A stretch of 64,000 nt of DNA. It comes from Azospirillum cavernae (lineage in GTDB: Bacteria > Pseudomonadota > Alphaproteobacteria > Azospirillales > Azospirillaceae). The notes below the pieces were generated by a model. The model was not told the DNA's origin, did no database searches, and was given only the letters and a program-made list of their open reading frames with translations. Shown here piece by piece: positions 37,353-45,987 of this stretch. The stretch covers positions 124,001 to 188,000 of the forward strand of contig NZ_QYUL01000002.1 in the NCBI RefSeq assembly GCF_003590795.1, read 5' to 3'. Both the position numbers and the translations under genes were made by a program. The stretch's first letter is position 1, and every line of letters begins with the position of its first letter.

Positions 37353-38105
37353 ATGGCGAAGCTGCGGGCCGATGTGGCGCTGGTGGAGCGCGGGTTGGTG
37401 GACAGCCGGGCCAAGGCGCAGGCGCTGATTCTCGCCGGGCTGGTCTATTCCGACACCAAGCGCATCGACAAGGCGGGCGACCTGCTGGCCGAAGACGCGC
37501 CGCTGGCGCTGAAAGGGCAGGATCACCCCTGGGTGTCGCGCGGCGGGCTGAAGCTGGTCAAGGGGCTGGACGTCTTCGCCATCGACCCGACCGGGCTAAC
37601 CGCTGTGGACGTCGGCGCGTCCACCGGCGGTTTCACCGACGTGCTGCTGACGCGCGGGGCCGCCAAGGTCTTCGCCGTCGATGTCGGCCATGGGCAATTG
37701 GCCTGGAAGCTCCGCACCGATCCCCGCGTCGTGGTGCTGGAAAAAACCAACGCGCGGCGTCTGACCAGCGCCGAGATCCCCGATCCGGTCGATCTGGTGG
37801 TGTGCGACGCCAGCTTCATCGGGCTGGAGGTGGTTCTCCCGGCGGCGCTGGCCCTGGTGGTTCCCGGCGGTCGTCTGGTCGCCCTCATCAAACCGCAATT
37901 CGAGGTCGGCAAGGGCCGCGTCGGCAAAGGCGGCGTGGTCCGCGAACCCGAACTCCATCAAGAGGTCTGCGACCGCATCCGAGCGTGGCTGGACGGTCTG
38001 GACGGCTGGCGCGCGCTGGACATCACCGAAAGCCCGATCACCGGGCCGGAGGGGAACAAGGAGTTCCTGATCGGCGCGGTGAAGGATCAAGTTTTTGCAG
38101 ACTGA
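37353..38105 (+). CDS. tlyA: TlyA-family rRNA methyltransferase
   Basis: This 250-residue protein joins an N-terminal S4 RNA-binding domain (RADVALVERGLVDSRAKAQALI) to a Rossmann methyltransferase with SAM motif DVGASTGGFTDVLL (about residues 85-98) and the later VVCDASFIGL. Family members 2'-O-methylate rRNA cytidines; the old haemolysin name reflects early assays. It is the last gene of the xseB-ispA-dxs-tlyA group and ends six bases from the convergent toxin-like gene. Confidence 0.9.
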   Translation: MAKLRADVALVERGLVDSRAKAQALILAGLVYSDTKRIDKAGDLLAEDAPLALKGQDHPWVSRGGLKLVKGLDVFAIDPTGLTAVDVGASTGGFTDVLLTRGAAKVFAVDVGHGQLAWKLRTDPRVVVLEKTNARRLTSAEIPDPVDLVVCDASFIGLEVVLPAALALVVPGGRLVALIKPQFEVGKGRVGKGGVVREPELHQEVCDRIRAWLDGLDGWRALDITESPITGPEGNKEFLIGAVKDQVFAD

Positions 38106-38111
38106 TGGGCA

Positions 38112-39446
38112 TCAGGGGGAATGAATGTGCTTGGCGCAGCGCGTGCTGCCCGTTTGCGGTTTGAGCAGACAATTTCGCCCCTGACTTACAAGGAAGTAAT
38201 CACACGTCGTTTTGGTGCTGCCGATTGAGTAATGCTGGGTCGCTGAATAATCGGTGTTCAGGCTTGTGCCGCTAAACCAAAACGGCACAGGTTGTTGGCT
38301 TGGGTAGAGCGATGTGGTTTGACCCGCCCATGACTTGACAACTTCCCCGACCGCTGGAACCATCGTGTCATAAATTGAACTTCCGCCAGCAGGCGTCGTG
38401 TGCATCTCAGCGGCGCTGATTGTGTGCCAAAGCGCTTCGTGCTGACCGAACACCGCATTTCCATGCCCATCAGTGCCACCACGGGTCGCCACCATCAAAT
38501 TCCAGGGATGATAGGCGTAGGTTGGCTCAATGGATTTGTAGATGAGATGGTGAACCTCGGGATATGGTCGAGCGTACATATCATCATCAAATGGCACTGT
38601 GCTGTCCTCTAGAGCGCCCCTAAAGGTTGACGAGCTTCTAACATGCGAGTAAAGCGCCGCATTTTTTTTCGACCCGCTGTAACCTTTCACCACATCACTC
38701 CACCCCGTTTCCAGAGCGGGAACAGAGGCGACATGCATGCCCCGATGATTTTCCAAAACTTGCCAAAGCCTATCTTGGATATTTTTTGAAAATGCGGACG
38801 GGCTTGTTTTACTCATTGCTCCAGAGTTTGTCTTTACGATTTCCTGATGAATTTCGAGGGCGAAATTCTGATAATATTGCGCTTCCTTAGTGTCAAGATT
38901 GCGGTAAAGCTGATTAAACTCCGGTTCTGTTTTCTTCAGGCTGTAGATCGGCAAGCTCTGCATTTTTTGAATGGTTTGTGGCCTTCCCGCACTTGGTGGC
39001 GGAAGAAAGGTGGGTTTGGCTGGACGACCGTCGGCCTTGGCCTGCACAACGGGTGAGCCAACAGGTGAACGGGGCGGAAACCCGACGGGCTTTGACGTGA
39101 CGGACGAAGCGGCAAAGCGGGTGGGTGGCAAGGGCGCGGTGGAAACTGGGCGGGGCGGGTGATTGGCTTTTGCCTGAAGCGTGGGGGCAACGCCAACGCG
39201 CGGCGGGATGATTGGCGCCGCCGCCGCGCTCTGACGGGCGGGCGGCTTGGGAGCGCTGGGTTTTGCTTGGATGGTCGGGGCCGCGAAGCGGGCGGGCGAA
39301 GGGGGAGGAACTGGCGCCAAGCCGGTTGGTTTCCCCGCTTTCGCCTGAACGGGGGGCGCGCCGAAGCGGGTGGGCGGCGGTTGCAACGCAGATGGACGAG
39401 CGGGCGTCGCGGGCCGAGCGAAAGCGTTGGATTTTTTCCCAGTCAT
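38112..39446 (-). CDS. Toxin-like protein: Pro-rich VQAK repeats plus HNH-like/Cys-His C-terminal domain
   Basis: The 444-residue protein starts at ATG 39446, with AAGGGG seven bases upstream; a GTG at 39461 would contain that site. Residues about 20-160 contain five imperfect repeats of the form RFGAP-x-VQAK (QAK near residues 36, 61, 92 and 136, TIQK near 159). From about 162 the coding DNA becomes much less GC-rich. The C-terminal part has EVHHLIYKS (H299, H300), HPWNLM and GQHEALWH (H336, H341), an HNH/EndoVII-like arrangement, and ends in a Cys-Cys-Cys-His pattern (C415, C426, C437, H440) like small zinc-binding tails. Similar VQAK N-termini occur in proteins associated with extracellular contractile injection systems; that link is recalled, not searched. 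No immunity gene is adjacent and no signal peptide is seen. Confidence 0.65.
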   Translation of the reverse strand: MTGKKSNAFARPATPARPSALQPPPTRFGAPPVQAKAGKPTGLAPVPPPSPARFAAPTIQAKPSAPKPPARQSAAAAPIIPPRVGVAPTLQAKANHPPRPVSTAPLPPTRFAASSVTSKPVGFPPRSPVGSPVVQAKADGRPAKPTFLPPPSAGRPQTIQKMQSLPIYSLKKTEPEFNQLYRNLDTKEAQYYQNFALEIHQEIVKTNSGAMSKTSPSAFSKNIQDRLWQVLENHRGMHVASVPALETGWSDVVKGYSGSKKNAALYSHVRSSSTFRGALEDSTVPFDDDMYARPYPEVHHLIYKSIEPTYAYHPWNLMVATRGGTDGHGNAVFGQHEALWHTISAAEMHTTPAGGSSIYDTMVPAVGEVVKSWAGQTTSLYPSQQPVPFWFSGTSLNTDYSATQHYSIGSTKTTCDYFLVSQGRNCLLKPQTGSTRCAKHIHSP

Positions 39447-39581
39447 CAGCAACCCCTTCACCCGGATTACAGCGCACGCCGTGGAGAGCCGTCCCAGACG
39501 AAAGGCTCCAACATCCGTGTGCTCACCAGCCGCGACAGTAGCACGACAACAAAGCGTCAGCCACTCGCGTCAAAGCGGTGT

Positions 39582-42269
39582 TCACGCTGTTTGGCTCCAC
39601 CGCCGCCACAGCGCCCGGTACACCCGTTCCATCTGCCGGGCCTTATGCGGGCCGTTCAGGAAAGGCGCGGCGGCGACGCGGGCGCGCAGGCCCGCGCGCA
39701 GGGCGCTCAACCGCGCCGGGTCGGCGGCCAGAGCGGCGGCGATTCCGACATAGGCGTCGGCGCTCTCGGCGATCAGCGACGGCAGACCCACGGCGGAGAG
39801 GAGCGAGGCCGACCAGCGGCTCATCATGTTGCCGCCCGGCAGCGTCACCACCGGAACCCCCATCCACAAGGCTTCAAAGCTGGTGGTCGCGCCGCAGAAG
39901 GGGAAGGGGTCGAGGGCGACGTCGATTCCGTGATAGAGCGCCAAATGATGCTGGCGGTCCTGCAAGGCGCCGGGGGTCAGCACACGGGCGGGATCGACGC
40001 CTTGCTCCGCGACCACCCGGCGGGCGCGCTCGGCCAAGTCCGGCGCGGCGTAGAGGTTTTTGTATTTCAGCACCAGGCGCGAACCGGGAACCGCCCGCAA
40101 CAGCCGCCCCCACAGCGCCAAAACCTCGTCCGATTGTTTGGCCGGGTTGTTGAAGCTGCCGAAGGTGACGAATCCCCGTGTCAGCAATGGCGGCGGAACC
40201 GGCGTAGGCGCGTCGGTGATCGGGGAATAGGCGAACAGGGTCGGCAGGCGAACCGGGCGTTCGGCGAAACGCTCGGCGTCCTCGCCCGCCCAGCGCCCGC
40301 GCGGCGTCATCACCCGGTCGGTGAGGATATAGTCCATCGCCGACAGGCCGCTGGTCGCCCCGTCATACAGGCTGATTTGCACCGGGGCCGCACGATGGGC
40401 GGCGACCAGCGGGCGGTTGGCGTCGAAACGCCCGGCGACGATCACCAGCAGGTCGATGGCGTCGGCGCGGATGCGCTCCGCCACCTCGGCGTCGCTCAAG
40501 GCGCCGACGTCGCGCCAGCAATCCATCATGCCCCGGAAGCGTTCGGTCACGTCGTCGGGACGGGCGACATGGGCGTAGGCGGTGATCTCAAACCGCTGGT
40601 GATCGTGGTTGGCCAGCACCGGCTCCAGATTGCGGGCCACCGGGTGGTTGCGGAAATCGGCGGACAGATAGCCGACCCGCAAACGGTGGTTCGGCTCCCG
40701 GCTGTTGGCGAAGGGATTGGCCAGCGGGGGGAGCGGCAAAGCGTGCAGACGCTCGAAACGGCGATGCTCGGCAAAGCGCATGGCCTCCGTCCATCCCGGA
40801 TCATAGAGGATGGAGGAGAGAAGATTGCGGTGGGCGGCGACGCTGTCGGGCTGAAGGATTTGCGCCCGGCGATAGCCCGCCGTCGCTTCGGCGTAACGGG
40901 CCGTGGCCCGGACGACGCTGGCGAGGTTGCACAGCGCGTCGAGATGGGTGGGGTCGAGCGCCAACGTGTGGCGATAGCCCGCCGCCGCCGCGTCGATCCG
41001 GCCAAGCTCCTGCAAATCCAGCGCCCGGTTGAAGGCCGCGCCGACGTCGTCGGGCGTCAATTGCAAGGCTCGGCGGTACGACTCCACCCCCTCCCCCGCC
41101 CGCTCCAAGCTGCGCAGCGTGTGGCCGAGGTTGAAATAGGGTTCCGCCAGATCCGGGCGCAGCGCCACCACCACCCGCAGCGGCGCCAACGCCTCCGCCG
41201 GGCGCTGGTTGGCCAGACGCAGCAGCGCCAGATTGACCCAAGGGCGATGGTCGCGCCACGCCAGACGGGTGGTGCGGCAATAGGCCCGTTCGGCGAGCGA
41301 CGGATCGCGTTTTGCGCTCGCCACCGCCAGGGCGAACTGCGCCTCGGCGTCGTCGGGCGCGCTGACGGTCCATTGGGTGAAGGCCCGCGCGGCGCCCGCG
41401 CCGTCGCCCGCCGCCAAACGGCAGGTGCCCAGCGCGTTCCACAGGATGGGTTCGCCGCCGCCCAGACGGATGGCCTCGGCGAAGGCGGCGGCGGCCTCTG
41501 CCTGCTCGCCGCGCGTATGGCGTTGTTGGGCCAGACCGCGCCACGCCCCAGCCTGCCGGGGGTCGAGGGCGAGGGCGTGCTGGTAATGGCGCAGCCCGGC
41601 GTCGCTGGTCTCCGGCAGACGGTTGCCGAGATTGACATGGGCGCCGACCAGGGACGGGTCGGCGACGACCGCCCGGCGCAGCGCCTCGGCGCTGTCGTCC
41701 AGACGGCCCAGCGCGGCGAGCGCCAAGGCCTGATGATACCACGCCGCGCCGAATCCGGGATCGGCCCGCCCGGCTTGCGCGAAGCTGTCGGCGGCCTCCT
41801 CCGTCCGGCCCAACGCGCGCAGGGCGAGGCCCCGGTTGTTGGCCGCCGCCGCGTGGCGCGGGTTGGCGTCCAGCGCCCGCCCGAAGGCCGCCGCCGCTGC
41901 CGCCCGTTGGCCCAGCCGGTCGAGCAGAACGCCGTGGTTGAATTGGCTGTCGGCGTGGTCGGGGGCGAGATCGGCGGCGCGACCGTAGGCGTCCGCCGCG
42001 TCCTGCGTGTTCCCCAGCCGGTCGAGCGCCATGGCGTGGTGGCGGTGGTACTCGGCGACGCCGGGATTCTGGCCGATGGCCCGCCCGATCAGTTCGACCG
42101 CCATGGCGAAGGCCCCGCACTGCGCCGCGAGCACGCCGAACAGATGCAGCGCCCCGGCGTTGTCCGGGTCGATGTCGAGGATCCGCCGGTAGAGGGTTTC
42201 CGCCTCCGCCAAGCGCCCGGACTGGTGATGGTCGGCAGCGACGGCAAGGGCTTCGGCGACGGTGGCCAT
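39582..42269 (-). CDS. TPR-repeat protein with O-GlcNAc transferase-like (GT41/SPINDLY) domain
   Basis: This 895-residue protein has about a dozen tetratricopeptide repeats (residues 1-480) followed by a GT41 glycosyltransferase domain (about 500-890). The domain shows VGYLSADFRNHPVA, GATSGLSAMDYILTDR, FGSFNNPAKQS and the donor-site motif DPFPFCGATTSFEALWMGVP. Bacterial homologues glycosylate proteins, in several alphaproteobacteria flagellins, adhesins or other surface proteins, but the target here is unknown. It is cytoplasmic, with no signal peptide. It lies upstream of the toxin-like gene on the same strand with a 135-bp gap. Confidence 0.9.
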   Translation of the reverse strand: MATVAEALAVAADHHQSGRLAEAETLYRRILDIDPDNAGALHLFGVLAAQCGAFAMAVELIGRAIGQNPGVAEYHRHHAMALDRLGNTQDAADAYGRAADLAPDHADSQFNHGVLLDRLGQRAAAAAAFGRALDANPRHAAAANNRGLALRALGRTEEAADSFAQAGRADPGFGAAWYHQALALAALGRLDDSAEALRRAVVADPSLVGAHVNLGNRLPETSDAGLRHYQHALALDPRQAGAWRGLAQQRHTRGEQAEAAAAFAEAIRLGGGEPILWNALGTCRLAAGDGAGAARAFTQWTVSAPDDAEAQFALAVASAKRDPSLAERAYCRTTRLAWRDHRPWVNLALLRLANQRPAEALAPLRVVVALRPDLAEPYFNLGHTLRSLERAGEGVESYRRALQLTPDDVGAAFNRALDLQELGRIDAAAAGYRHTLALDPTHLDALCNLASVVRATARYAEATAGYRRAQILQPDSVAAHRNLLSSILYDPGWTEAMRFAEHRRFERLHALPLPPLANPFANSREPNHRLRVGYLSADFRNHPVARNLEPVLANHDHQRFEITAYAHVARPDDVTERFRGMMDCWRDVGALSDAEVAERIRADAIDLLVIVAGRFDANRPLVAAHRAAPVQISLYDGATSGLSAMDYILTDRVMTPRGRWAGEDAERFAERPVRLPTLFAYSPITDAPTPVPPPLLTRGFVTFGSFNNPAKQSDEVLALWGRLLRAVPGSRLVLKYKNLYAAPDLAERARRVVAEQGVDPARVLTPGALQDRQHHLALYHGIDVALDPFPFCGATTSFEALWMGVPVVTLPGGNMMSRWSASLLSAVGLPSLIAESADAYVGIAAALAADPARLSALRAGLRARVAAAPFLNGPHKARQMERVYRALWRRWSQTA

Positions 42270-42376
42270 GGCGGCGTCCTTGGACCTTGGCGACGGGGCG
42301 CTTGAGGTGGGCGGGACGCCAGAATAGGGGAAAAGGGAAAGCCGTGGCTATGGCGGAAACGCCGCCACTCCCGCCG

Positions 42377-43378
42377 TCACCCGCGCGTGAGGATCCCTTG
42401 ACCGGGCAAATGGTCGCGCCCGTGCGGGCTGGTGAAATCCAGGATTGGCCCCTTGGGCACGATGCCGGTCGGGTTGACCGTGGCGATGGAGTAATAACCG
42501 GCCTTGATGTCGGCGATCTTCACCGTGTCGGCGACGCCCGGCCATTGGTGCAACTCGCGCAGATAGCCCGACAGGTTCGGGCAATCGGCGATGCGGTGGA
42601 GGTTGCATTTGAAGGCGCCGTGATAGGCGGCGTCGAAACGGACCAACGTGACGAACAGCCGCCAATCCGCTTCCGTCAGCCATTCGCCGACCAGATAGCG
42701 GTTGCGCGACAGATGATCCTCCAGCCGGGCGAGCGTGGCGAACAGCGCGTCGAAGGCGTCGTCGTAGCTGCTCTGCGTCTTGGCGAAGCCGCAGCGGTAG
42801 ACGCCGTTGTTGACGGTCTCGTAAATCAGCCCGTTCCAGGAATCGATCTCGGCGCGCAGGGCCACAGGGTACAGATCCAGCCGGTTGCCGGTCAGCCCGT
42901 CAAAGGCGCTGTTCAGGATGCGGATGATGTCGGCGGATTCGTTGTTGACGATGCGTCCGTCCTGGCGATCCCACAGGACCGGCACCGAAACCTTGCCGCT
43001 GTAGGTCGGATCGCTGGTGGTGTAGAGCTGGTGCTGATGGCGGAAACGCGGCAGGGCTGGCCCGGCGTCCTCGTCGGTCGGGTAGGTCCAACCATCCTCG
43101 CCCAGCACCGGGCTGGACACCGAGACGCCGACGATGTCGTCCAACCCCTTCAGCGCGCGGACGATCAGGGTGCGCGAGGCCCACGGGCAGAGATAGGAGA
43201 CATAGAGGTGATAGCGCCCAGGTTGGGCCGGACGCGCCGCCTCGCCTCGCTCGTCCGGTTCGCCCGTCGGGGTGATCCAGCCGCGAAAGCGGGTCGGCTC
43301 CCGGTGAAAGGCGCCGTTCTTGATCTCGCTGGCGGCGACGTCGCCCTTGACCCACACCCCGTTGACCAGTTCCGGCAT
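42377..43378 (-). CDS. Xi-class glutathione transferase (glutathionyl-hydroquinone reductase)
   Basis: This 333-residue protein has the xi-class active-site motif YLCPWASRT in an N-terminal thioredoxin-like domain, the SVPVLWD segment, and the helical C-terminal domain. Family enzymes (YqjG/PcpF/ECM4 type) reduce glutathionyl-hydroquinones to free hydroquinones and glutathione. ATG 43378 follows GGAG by eight bases and is preferred over a start 15 bp upstream. A terminator separates it from the upstream yceI gene. Confidence 0.93.
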   Translation of the reverse strand: MPELVNGVWVKGDVAASEIKNGAFHREPTRFRGWITPTGEPDERGEAARPAQPGRYHLYVSYLCPWASRTLIVRALKGLDDIVGVSVSSPVLGEDGWTYPTDEDAGPALPRFRHQHQLYTTSDPTYSGKVSVPVLWDRQDGRIVNNESADIIRILNSAFDGLTGNRLDLYPVALRAEIDSWNGLIYETVNNGVYRCGFAKTQSSYDDAFDALFATLARLEDHLSRNRYLVGEWLTEADWRLFVTLVRFDAAYHGAFKCNLHRIADCPNLSGYLRELHQWPGVADTVKIADIKAGYYSIATVNPTGIVPKGPILDFTSPHGRDHLPGQGILTRG

Positions 43379-43391
43379 GCCCTGTCTCCGC

Positions 43392-43428
43392 AAAAAGAAA
43401 AGGCGCGGCGACGAAGGCCGCCGCGCCT
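43392..43428 (-). terminator. Intrinsic terminator of yceI
   Basis: On the minus strand a 10-bp stem, AGGCGCGGCG / CGCCGCGCCT, is followed by a U-rich tail (complement of 43392-43400). It lies 18 bp after the yceI stop and just before the glutathione transferase ribosome site. Confidence 0.8.
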
Positions 43429-43445
43429 CATATCGTGTGCAAAAT

Positions 43446-44018
43446 TTACTTGGTGGCTTCGGCTTCGACCAACAGTTCGATGTCGTCGCTGATGTAGGGC
43501 GCGCCGTACTTCATGCCGAAATCGGTGCGCTTCAGCGTGCCGCGCGCCGAGAAGCCGACGGTCTCCAGCTTCGTGGCCGGGCTGACGCCCTCCTTGTTGA
43601 AGGTGACGGTCAGCGTCACCGGCTTGGTCACGCCCAGCATGGTGAAATCGCCGGTCAGCGTGCCGGTCTTCTCGCCCGTCTTGACGATCTTCGTGCTCTT
43701 GAAGGTCAGCTTGGGGAACTCCTTCACGTTGAAGAAGTCGGGCGAGCGCAGATGCTCGTCGCGCTTGGCGTGGTTGGTGTCAACGCTGGCGGCGTCGATG
43801 GTCATCGACACGCTGCTCTTGTCCACGGCGTCCTTGTCAAAGCTGACGTCGCCCGAGGCCGTGTTGAAACGGCCAATCAGGTTGGAGAAACCCAGATGGT
43901 TGACGATGAAGGCGACGCTGAGATGGCCGGGATCGACCTTGTAGGCGACCGGGGCGGCGAAGGCCGGGGCGCTGGTCAGGGCGGCGAACAGGACGGCGGC
44001 GGAAACGAACTTTTTCAT
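43446..44018 (-). CDS. YceI-family periplasmic polyisoprenoid-binding protein
   Basis: This 190-residue protein has a clear signal peptide (MKKFVSAAVLFAALTSAPAFA) and the YceI lipocalin-like domain: VDPGHLSVAFIVNHLGFSN, LRSPDFFNVKEFPKLTF and GDFTMLGVTKPVTL. It binds long-chain isoprenoids or amphiphiles in the periplasm. In many bacteria yceI neighbours a cytochrome b561; here the upstream same-strand gene is a multi-helix protein that lacks obvious b561 histidine motifs. A strong terminator follows. Confidence 0.92.
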   Translation of the reverse strand: MKKFVSAAVLFAALTSAPAFAAPVAYKVDPGHLSVAFIVNHLGFSNLIGRFNTASGDVSFDKDAVDKSSVSMTIDAASVDTNHAKRDEHLRSPDFFNVKEFPKLTFKSTKIVKTGEKTGTLTGDFTMLGVTKPVTLTVTFNKEGVSPATKLETVGFSARGTLKRTDFGMKYGAPYISDDIELLVEAEATK

Positions 44019-44095
44019 GGAGTCAGGCTTTCCAAATCATGAGTGGTTGAGGATGGCGGGATATTCAGAGACGCATTGAACGCGGAGGGAACGGG

Positions 44096-44947
44096 TCAGT
44101 AAGGCGACGCCTCGCCCCCGCTCAGCAGATAGGCGGCGGCGATGGCGACCAGCGCCGGGATCACCGCCAGGATGGTGACGACGACCGTCGCCAGGGCCGG
44201 GGCGAAACGGCCCTCGCCAATGGGCAAGCGGCGGCGCAGGCTTTCCGCCGCCAGGGCGGGCAGCGCGAGCAGCAGCGTGGCCGATTCGGCCTGGGTGAAC
44301 AGGGTCAGGACGGCGGCGATCAGCAACGGCAGGACCAACGCCACGCGGCCCGACACGCCCCAGACGTGACGCTCCGTCGGCCAGTTCCACAGCAGGAACC
44401 CGCCGGTCGCGGCGGTCAGCGCCAGTCCCAATTGCGCGATGGAGGCGGAGGAGCCGATCAGCGCGGTGACGCCGACCGACAGGGCCAAGGCCAGCAGAAC
44501 GGCGGCGGGCGCGGTGGTCTTGTCCGCCCCCGACAGGGAGTCGGCGAAGGACGCCCACAGCCCGACCGCCGCCAACACCGCCAGCGTGACGAAGGCGCGG
44601 GTCGAATCCAGGCCGGGCCAGGCGATCCAGACCAAGGCCAGAAGCAACCAACCACCAACCAGCGCGGAGGCGGCGCGGCCCCGCAGACTCAGCGCGTCGG
44701 CGGCCAGCCCCAGCAGCAGACCGGCGGCGACCGACCAGAACAGCTTGCCCATGCTCGACGGCGGCGGAAAGGCGGGAAGACCGATCACCAGGATGAACAG
44801 CGCCAGAAAGGCCAGGGCGATTCCGCCGCTGGCCCACAGCCGCCCGACCCGTCCGCCGATCAGGCGCAGCGCGCCGACCGCCAGCAGGCCGAGCAGCAGC
44901 GGCAGCACGCTGGATTGCACAAAGGGATCGCTCATCAAATCGGACAT
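44096..44947 (-). CDS. Multi-helix integral membrane protein, unknown function
   Basis: The 283-residue protein has about nine hydrophobic segments, few charged residues and no recognised family motif. A second start (MSDPFVQ, four residues later) is possible. It is divergent from a LysR-type gene across 134 bp, a layout in which the regulator often controls the membrane gene, so export or membrane function under LysR control is inferred. Confidence 0.7.
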   Translation of the reverse strand: MSDLMSDPFVQSSVLPLLLGLLAVGALRLIGGRVGRLWASGGIALAFLALFILVIGLPAFPPPSSMGKLFWSVAAGLLLGLAADALSLRGRAASALVGGWLLLALVWIAWPGLDSTRAFVTLAVLAAVGLWASFADSLSGADKTTAPAAVLLALALSVGVTALIGSSASIAQLGLALTAATGGFLLWNWPTERHVWGVSGRVALVLPLLIAAVLTLFTQAESATLLLALPALAAESLRRRLPIGEGRFAPALATVVVTILAVIPALVAIAAAYLLSGGEASPY

Positions 44948-45081
44948 GACGGAACCATGGGTCGTGATCGTGAAACGCAGTCGCGTCGTGCTGAGACGCC
45001 GCTGTGCGCTCCGTTATTCCCACAGACGCTACACTGTGCGAAAATAAGCGGGAATTCAGTTTTGGCGCATATGGTATCTGC

Positions 45082-45984
45082 ATGAATGCACAGAATGATT
45101 GGGACGACGTCCGCTATTTCCTGTCGGTGGCCCGGCAAGGGTCGCTGTCGGCGGCGGCCCGGCTGCTGGGGGTCAACCATTCGACCGTGCTGCGCCGCAT
45201 CGCCGCCCTGGAAAGCGCCATGGGCGTCCGCCTGTTCGACAAGCTGCCGCGCGGCTACGTCCTGACGGCGGCGGGGGAGGATCTGCACCGCACCGCGTTG
45301 GCGATGGAAGAAACGCTGGCGGCGGCCAGCCTGCGTTTGTCGGGGCGCGACGCCCAGATCGACGGCACGCTGCGCGTCACCACGGTGGACATCATCGCCA
45401 TGCACGTCCTGCCCCGGCATCTGGCGGCGTTCCGCGAGCGTTATCCGGGGATCCGGGTCGATGTGACCATCGCCGAGGCCTCGCTGAGCCTGACCCGGCG
45501 GGAGGCGGACATCGCCATCCGCCTGATTGGCCAACCGCCCGACACGCTGGTTGGCCGCGCGCTGTCGGGCTTGGCCTTCGCCCCCTACGCCGCCCTTCCG
45601 GTCGCCGAACGTCACGGCGGCGCCACCCTTGGGGAGGCTGACTGGGCTGGCGTGGACGAGAGTTTCGACCACACCAGCATGGCCCGCTGGATGAAAGGAA
45701 CGGTCACGGCGGACCGCGTCGTCTACCGGGTCAATTCGGTGGCGGCGCTGGTCGAGGCGGTGCGCGCGGGGCTGGGTTTTGGCCTGCTGCCCTGCGCTCT
45801 GGCCGACCGGATGCCGGATCTGCGCCGGGTCGGCCCGCCGATGGAGGACACTGACATCAAAATATGGCTGCTGACCCACCGCGACCTGCGAATGATGGGC
45901 CGGGTCCGCGCCTTTCTGGACTTCATGGCGGTGGCGTTGGGCGGCGAGCGCGATTTGCTGGAAGGGCGGGGCGGACCCGCCTGA
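45082..45984 (+). CDS. LysR-family transcriptional regulator
   Basis: The 300-residue regulator has an N-terminal winged helix-turn-helix (DWDDVRYFLSVARQGSLSAAARLLGVNHSTVLRRIAALE, in pieces over residues 5-43) and a periplasmic-binding-like effector domain. It belongs to the subgroup with NHSTVLRRI in the recognition helix. The ATG at 45082 is preferred because the longer frame has a non-family N-terminus. It is divergent from the membrane protein gene and convergent with the histidine kinase gene, ending three bases away. The effector is unknown. Confidence 0.88.
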   Translation: MNAQNDWDDVRYFLSVARQGSLSAAARLLGVNHSTVLRRIAALESAMGVRLFDKLPRGYVLTAAGEDLHRTALAMEETLAAASLRLSGRDAQIDGTLRVTTVDIIAMHVLPRHLAAFRERYPGIRVDVTIAEASLSLTRREADIAIRLIGQPPDTLVGRALSGLAFAPYAALPVAERHGGATLGEADWAGVDESFDHTSMARWMKGTVTADRVVYRVNSVAALVEAVRAGLGFGLLPCALADRMPDLRRVGPPMEDTDIKIWLLTHRDLRMMGRVRAFLDFMAVALGGERDLLEGRGGPA

Positions 45985-45987
45985 CGC

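Noticed and set aside
37353-38105. Haemolysin as the function of tlyA
   Set aside because: The S4 plus Rossmann methyltransferase layout and SAM motif fit rRNA methylation; the haemolysin label is historical.
38258-38612. Small genes antisense to the toxin-like gene as an immunity gene
   Set aside because: The frames are short, lack ribosome sites and do not look protein-like.
39159-42305. 1048-residue plus-strand frame
   Set aside because: It is antisense to the GT41 gene, whose TPR and donor-site motifs are clear; the other frame is a GC shadow.
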